43,925 nt of DNA. It comes from Cryptosporidium bovis (Eukaryota > Apicomplexa > Conoidasida > Eucoccidiorida > Cryptosporidiidae). The notes below the pieces were generated by a model. That model searched no databases. It was not told the DNA's origin and worked only from the letters and a program-made list of their open reading frames with translations. This document shows, one piece after another, positions 40,366 through 43,925 of the stretch (the stretch's first letter is position 1; every line of letters begins with the position of its first letter). The position numbers and the translations under genes are program-made. The stretch lies in assembly GCA_009768925.2 (NCBI GenBank), contig VHIT02000005.1:1-43925 (forward strand), written 5' to 3'.

Positions 40366-40889
40366 TATCACAATAAAATTAGTAGCAGTAGTAACTTATT
40401 ATTAAGATTTCCCTTTTTTCAAGAACTTAGCATTTTTAACTGTAAATATGCATTTACTTTGTAGTACTAGTTGAATGAATCATGTATCTATTAGTGACTC
40501 AGATTTATGAATAGAGGGTAACTAGGAGTAGAGAGGAGAAAGTAAATAGTCATTCTCGTGATTTCGTAGACAATGCTAACTGCAAGCAAAACTGGCGCCA
40601 CAGCATTTTTTCTTTTTAAAAGATCATTTATTTTGTACTTTAGGAAATATATTTGTGAAATACTTGAACAGAATAAAATAGTCATAAGGTAGTTATAATG
40701 CTTACTAGAAGTGGAAGTATAAACTGTTGAGGAGTTATGTACAGTTTTGAATTCCTTTGTTCCATTTTAGAATGTGTGCTAATGGAGGTTTTCTGTGGCT
40801 TTTGGAAAACATGTTTAATAAAAAGATTATTTGGAGTAAGGAAGGCATGTGAAAGGATAACAGTTTCATCAAGAATAAGAGGAGGGTAT
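40366..40889. other. Promoter region of the fifth secreted-protein gene
   Basis: AT-rich except for TGGCGCCA at 40593-40600, a perfect E2F-like palindrome about 290 bases upstream of the chosen ATG. The frame of the following gene stays open back to an ATG at 40737, but those 51 codons would bury the signal peptide. Confidence 0.5.
40593..40600. promoter_or_regulatory. E2F-like palindrome TGGCGCCA
   Basis: The 8-bp palindrome shares its core with 12955-12965 and 17095-17103 and stands upstream of the last secreted-protein gene. Confidence 0.45.
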
Positions 40890-43409
40890 ATGCGCGAAGT
40901 TTTGATGATAACGACTATATCGTTAATTTTCGTAATTTTTGTAAAAGGGATGGATTTGGATGGAGAGAAAAGCAAAGTTAGCGCCGAATTAAAGGGCGAT
41001 GTAGAAAATATAGGAAAAAATGTCATATTTACAGAAAAATTTTATTTGAAACATCTGCCCGAGGTCCTGGAAAAAGATGAGAGTTTGGAAGATCTGAACG
41101 TTATGGAGAGTGGAGATGTTAGTGTATTGCCGGATGATGATTTATTCTCTCCAGATTTGAATGCTAGAACAACAACACGTTATTCAATGGAATTAGAGAA
41201 AGAAAAAGATGAGAAAGAATCGATTAAAACTGGTGCTTATCCAGTGCATGCTGAACTTTCATATATTGATGATGAGGATATAGATTACGATTATAAAAAC
41301 ACTGATGATATAGGAAAAGATGTTGTAAGAAAGTCTCAAGTAACTGAAAAAGATAAAGAGCCTGGAGAAGATGAACAAAAGAGACTTCTTGAATATGACA
41401 CTGAGGAAAATAGAAAGTTGCTTAAGTTGAGAAAAAAACGCGGATACAAAGATATAGCTTTTGGACCACAGGCTGAGCATTTGACCATGACAGATATATT
41501 TGGTGAAACAGGAAATGAGTCGAGAGACCCTTTAATGAAAAAGTACGGGCTAGAGTCTTATGGATTTGATGAGGATATGGAGAATTTGGAGGAAGCATGG
41601 GGTTCTGTTGTATTCCCATCTAAATTTAGGGATAAAAAGGTTTGGGGTTATGATAAAGAAGGCAGACCAATATATTCAGAAAAGAATTGGATTAAAGCAT
41701 TGTTAAGTGGAAAAGTAGAAGCGGACCGTAAACTAGCTGGAATAGGTGCAAGTGGCAAACCAGATAGTAAAAAACTTGAATATAGTTTTCCACAAAAATA
41801 TTATGGTGTTGATGGATTTTTGGATAGTCTTGGAATATGTAGTATGAAGTCTTTGTTAGATAAATATAAGAGTTATATTGACAATTTAGGCAAAGGAAGG
41901 AAAACTACTAATCACGGGTTTGGATCATTTAATAAACGTAAAAACAAAAAGAATAAAGGACCTGAGATAGATAGACCGGATATTGATTTGAATAAGAGGC
42001 ATCTTGGACAAGATAAGCAAACAAATTGGAAATTAAGGTATAATATGATGGAAAAAGAAGAGGCGGATAAGTTAGCGAACGATTTAGAGGGTGTGGAGGA
42101 TTTAAAGGGAGTTATAGAGGTGCTTAACTTGAAAAACCCGTCAACAGAAAGAAGAGATGCTGAAGCGGTGTTTAGGGAGTATTACACATCTGAGGGAAAG
42201 TATAAGGAGAACATTAATGACTCATCTGACAATGTTATAACACTAGATGTTGAATTGGCACTTCCGACCATTAATAAATCCAAAAGTAAAAAAAAAACAT
42301 TATGTGGTTGGAGAGAGGCATTATTTGATCAAGCAATTGATAACTTGGGCAAATATGATCCAAGAGCAAAGAAGTACGGAACACAGAGAGGAAATGATGA
42401 GATAAAAGGTATTCCTCCAAGTAGAATAATAACAAATTTGTCTAGTGAAGCATTGAGAAGACCCGAAACGCACCATACCTTTTATAATGCCTATAAGGGA
42501 ATGAAAAATCTTTTTTTTAACCGTCTGGAAAAGAAATACAGGCAATATGTTTCTGAATTAGTAGAATTAAGATCTAAAGACCCAACATATAACGAAATGA
42601 TGAATTTGGCCAATGTATATGAAAATCGTCAGGAATGGCTAAAGATATTTCATAACCCATGGTTGTTTATTCCAAAAGGCATAGTTTTTTCGGAGGAGGT
42701 AACGAAAGAGCAATATAAGCCATCTGATGAGAATGAATATGAGAAAGAGTTATTGGCTTTAGAATTAGATTCAATACCAACAAGAAATATTGATATATTT
42801 ATGGAGCAACATTTAAAGGGTGATGTATTGTTTCCAGATGAAGTTGAGTCACAGGAACAAAAAGAAGCCATGTTTAGGAAGATTATGAAGGAGACAGCAA
42901 TATATAATGAGAAGCAAGACTATAAGCTTCCACATAGAGCTAAAAGGTCTAAAAACAGATTACCTATGAGTGGCTCATACAATCCAACTGAAGCTATTAG
43001 GAAGAAGGAGGAATTAAATAAAAAAACATTATTAACAGTTAAAGGTCGTGTGGTCGCCACTCCGACTGAGAAACAAATGATAAAGGTATTTGAAAAAGAT
43101 GCGAAGAAAACAATGGAATCCAAAACCGGTAAAAGAGAGTTAGACAGGAAGGTTGTAAATAGTATTATATATAATTCTGATAAAGAAGGGCCAGATGATG
43201 TTCGGAAAACCTTCACTTTTGGAACTAAAGTTAAAAAACAATCTGGTTTTAGTGGTGAAGAACATCTTAATGATGAACACATTTACAAGGATGAAGGTAG
43301 GGGCCCTAGAAATATAGAACCTCCCTTTTCGACCACTGCTGTTTCCGTCATTAGACCAAGACAAAAAACAGCATTTGACCAAATTTCAAAAAATTCTGAA
43401 AGTAGTTAA
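40890..43409 (+). CDS. Secreted Lys-rich protein, family unknown
   Basis: From the ATG at 40890 the protein has 839 residues and begins with a signal peptide (MREVLMITTISLIFVIFVKG). An earlier in-frame ATG at 40737 would add 51 residues with many Cys and no clear function. After an acidic segment (about 25-170) the protein becomes basic and better ordered, with Trp- and Tyr-containing stretches (AWGSVVFPSKFRDKKVWGYD; YYGVDGFLDSLGICSMKSLL; LCGWREALFDQAIDNLGKYD; EWLKIFHNPWLFIPKGIVF) that suggest several folded modules rather than a simple repeat protein. A KKNKK-rich loop lies near 350-360. No known domain. It is the fifth signal-peptide protein on this strand. Confidence 0.78.
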   Translation: MREVLMITTISLIFVIFVKGMDLDGEKSKVSAELKGDVENIGKNVIFTEKFYLKHLPEVLEKDESLEDLNVMESGDVSVLPDDDLFSPDLNARTTTRYSMELEKEKDEKESIKTGAYPVHAELSYIDDEDIDYDYKNTDDIGKDVVRKSQVTEKDKEPGEDEQKRLLEYDTEENRKLLKLRKKRGYKDIAFGPQAEHLTMTDIFGETGNESRDPLMKKYGLESYGFDEDMENLEEAWGSVVFPSKFRDKKVWGYDKEGRPIYSEKNWIKALLSGKVEADRKLAGIGASGKPDSKKLEYSFPQKYYGVDGFLDSLGICSMKSLLDKYKSYIDNLGKGRKTTNHGFGSFNKRKNKKNKGPEIDRPDIDLNKRHLGQDKQTNWKLRYNMMEKEEADKLANDLEGVEDLKGVIEVLNLKNPSTERRDAEAVFREYYTSEGKYKENINDSSDNVITLDVELALPTINKSKSKKKTLCGWREALFDQAIDNLGKYDPRAKKYGTQRGNDEIKGIPPSRIITNLSSEALRRPETHHTFYNAYKGMKNLFFNRLEKKYRQYVSELVELRSKDPTYNEMMNLANVYENRQEWLKIFHNPWLFIPKGIVFSEEVTKEQYKPSDENEYEKELLALELDSIPTRNIDIFMEQHLKGDVLFPDEVESQEQKEAMFRKIMKETAIYNEKQDYKLPHRAKRSKNRLPMSGSYNPTEAIRKKEELNKKTLLTVKGRVVATPTEKQMIKVFEKDAKKTMESKTGKRELDRKVVNSIIYNSDKEGPDDVRKTFTFGTKVKKQSGFSGEEHLNDEHIYKDEGRGPRNIEPPFSTTAVSVIRPRQKTAFDQISKNSESS

Positions 43410-43925
43410 TGAAATATTAATAATGATAATAATATGATCAACATACATAGTGGGTATATTAGTTAAAGAATTAAAACCTAACGCTCTCATACATATTAGT
43501 ACCAAATATCATAAAACATCAAAACAAGATGGAAAGGTGAATGATATCTAACGTACATACACAATGTTTGGAACATGCATACTCGTGAATTGTGTACGTA
43601 CAATGTGATATACTTGTGTGTTATGAAATTAGATACAGGAAAAGGTATAAACAAAATCAGGTAATAATCGCAATTGATGTTTCGGTGAAAAAAGAAACAT
43701 TTCGGCAATTTAATTAAACTAGATAATTAATATTTGGATTATGAGTTTGAAATGGAGGCCGAGTAATATAGTAAGGTAACATTTTTTCTTTTAACAAGTT
43801 GAGAATTGTCTTATTCTTTTATTCCACATTATTGTCAGTACTTTTATCGGTTAGTTTTAGTGTGTGAATTTTCAGAACTATATTTTCGAGTCTGAATATT
43901 CGGTTATGGTTGGATTGATCTCTAT
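43410..43925. other. AT-rich intergenic end of the window
   Basis: No ORF of note and no RNA gene recognised. It holds scattered GTACGTACA- and CATGCATA-like sequences near 43550-43600, which may belong to the promoter of a gene outside the window. Confidence 0.4.

Noticed and set aside
40737-40889. A 51-codon N-terminal extension of the last secreted-protein gene
   Set aside because: The extension would place the signal peptide 51 residues inside the protein; the ATG at 40890 gives a standard one. Not excluded if the upstream part is real.

Overview
The window looks like nuclear DNA of a small, AT-rich protist genome, most likely an apicomplexan of the Cryptosporidium type. This is inferred from strong A+T bias, densely packed genes with few and short GTAAGT-type introns, Asn/Glu/Ser/Lys-rich low-complexity proteins, a run of very long signal-peptide proteins without recognisable domains, and several E2F-like GGCGGG/GGCGCC motifs in intergenic DNA. 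No mobile element, rRNA, CRISPR array or viral remnant was seen.

Left part (1-18.3 kb), housekeeping genes: the 5' part of a BRCA2-like gene with a BRC repeat (minus strand, runs off the window edge), tRNA-Ala(CGC), a dolichyl-diphosphate phosphatase (PAP2 family), a large protein ending in a zinc-cluster plus a degenerate NADAR-like domain, an OST3/OST6 oligosaccharyltransferase subunit, histone H4, U2AF small subunit, a multi-PHD chromatin protein, the alpha subunit of the SRP receptor, an APC-family amino acid/polyamine transporter, and a Pus3/Deg1-type pseudouridine synthase with one intron. Dolichyl phosphatase and OST3 both serve ER N-glycosylation, and the SRP receptor feeds the same ER entry route that the secreted proteins to the right must use.

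Right part (18.8-43.4 kb), secreted-protein block: five large plus-strand genes whose products start with a signal peptide (about 2016, 896, 1190, 1146 and 839 residues). They are acidic, repeat-rich, coiled-coil or basic, with no known family. One is spliced from three exons. A minus-strand three-exon gene for a pseudokinase (HRD-to-GIY, no DFG) with a duplicated DWPFDEA motif lies in the middle. The 896- and 1190-residue genes carry a matching upstream element (GGCGGGTA followed by GATCTAAAAA), suggesting shared stage control.

Most notable: the inactive-looking NADAR-like domain, the pseudokinase, the BRC repeat with Gly in the FxxA position, the five-copy LLNEIID motif in the 2016-residue secreted protein, the shared promoter module, and two or three GC-elevated intergenic blocks that may hold structured RNAs. 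Several long ORFs open with TTG or extend past a better Met; the starts given here are the first supported ATG.
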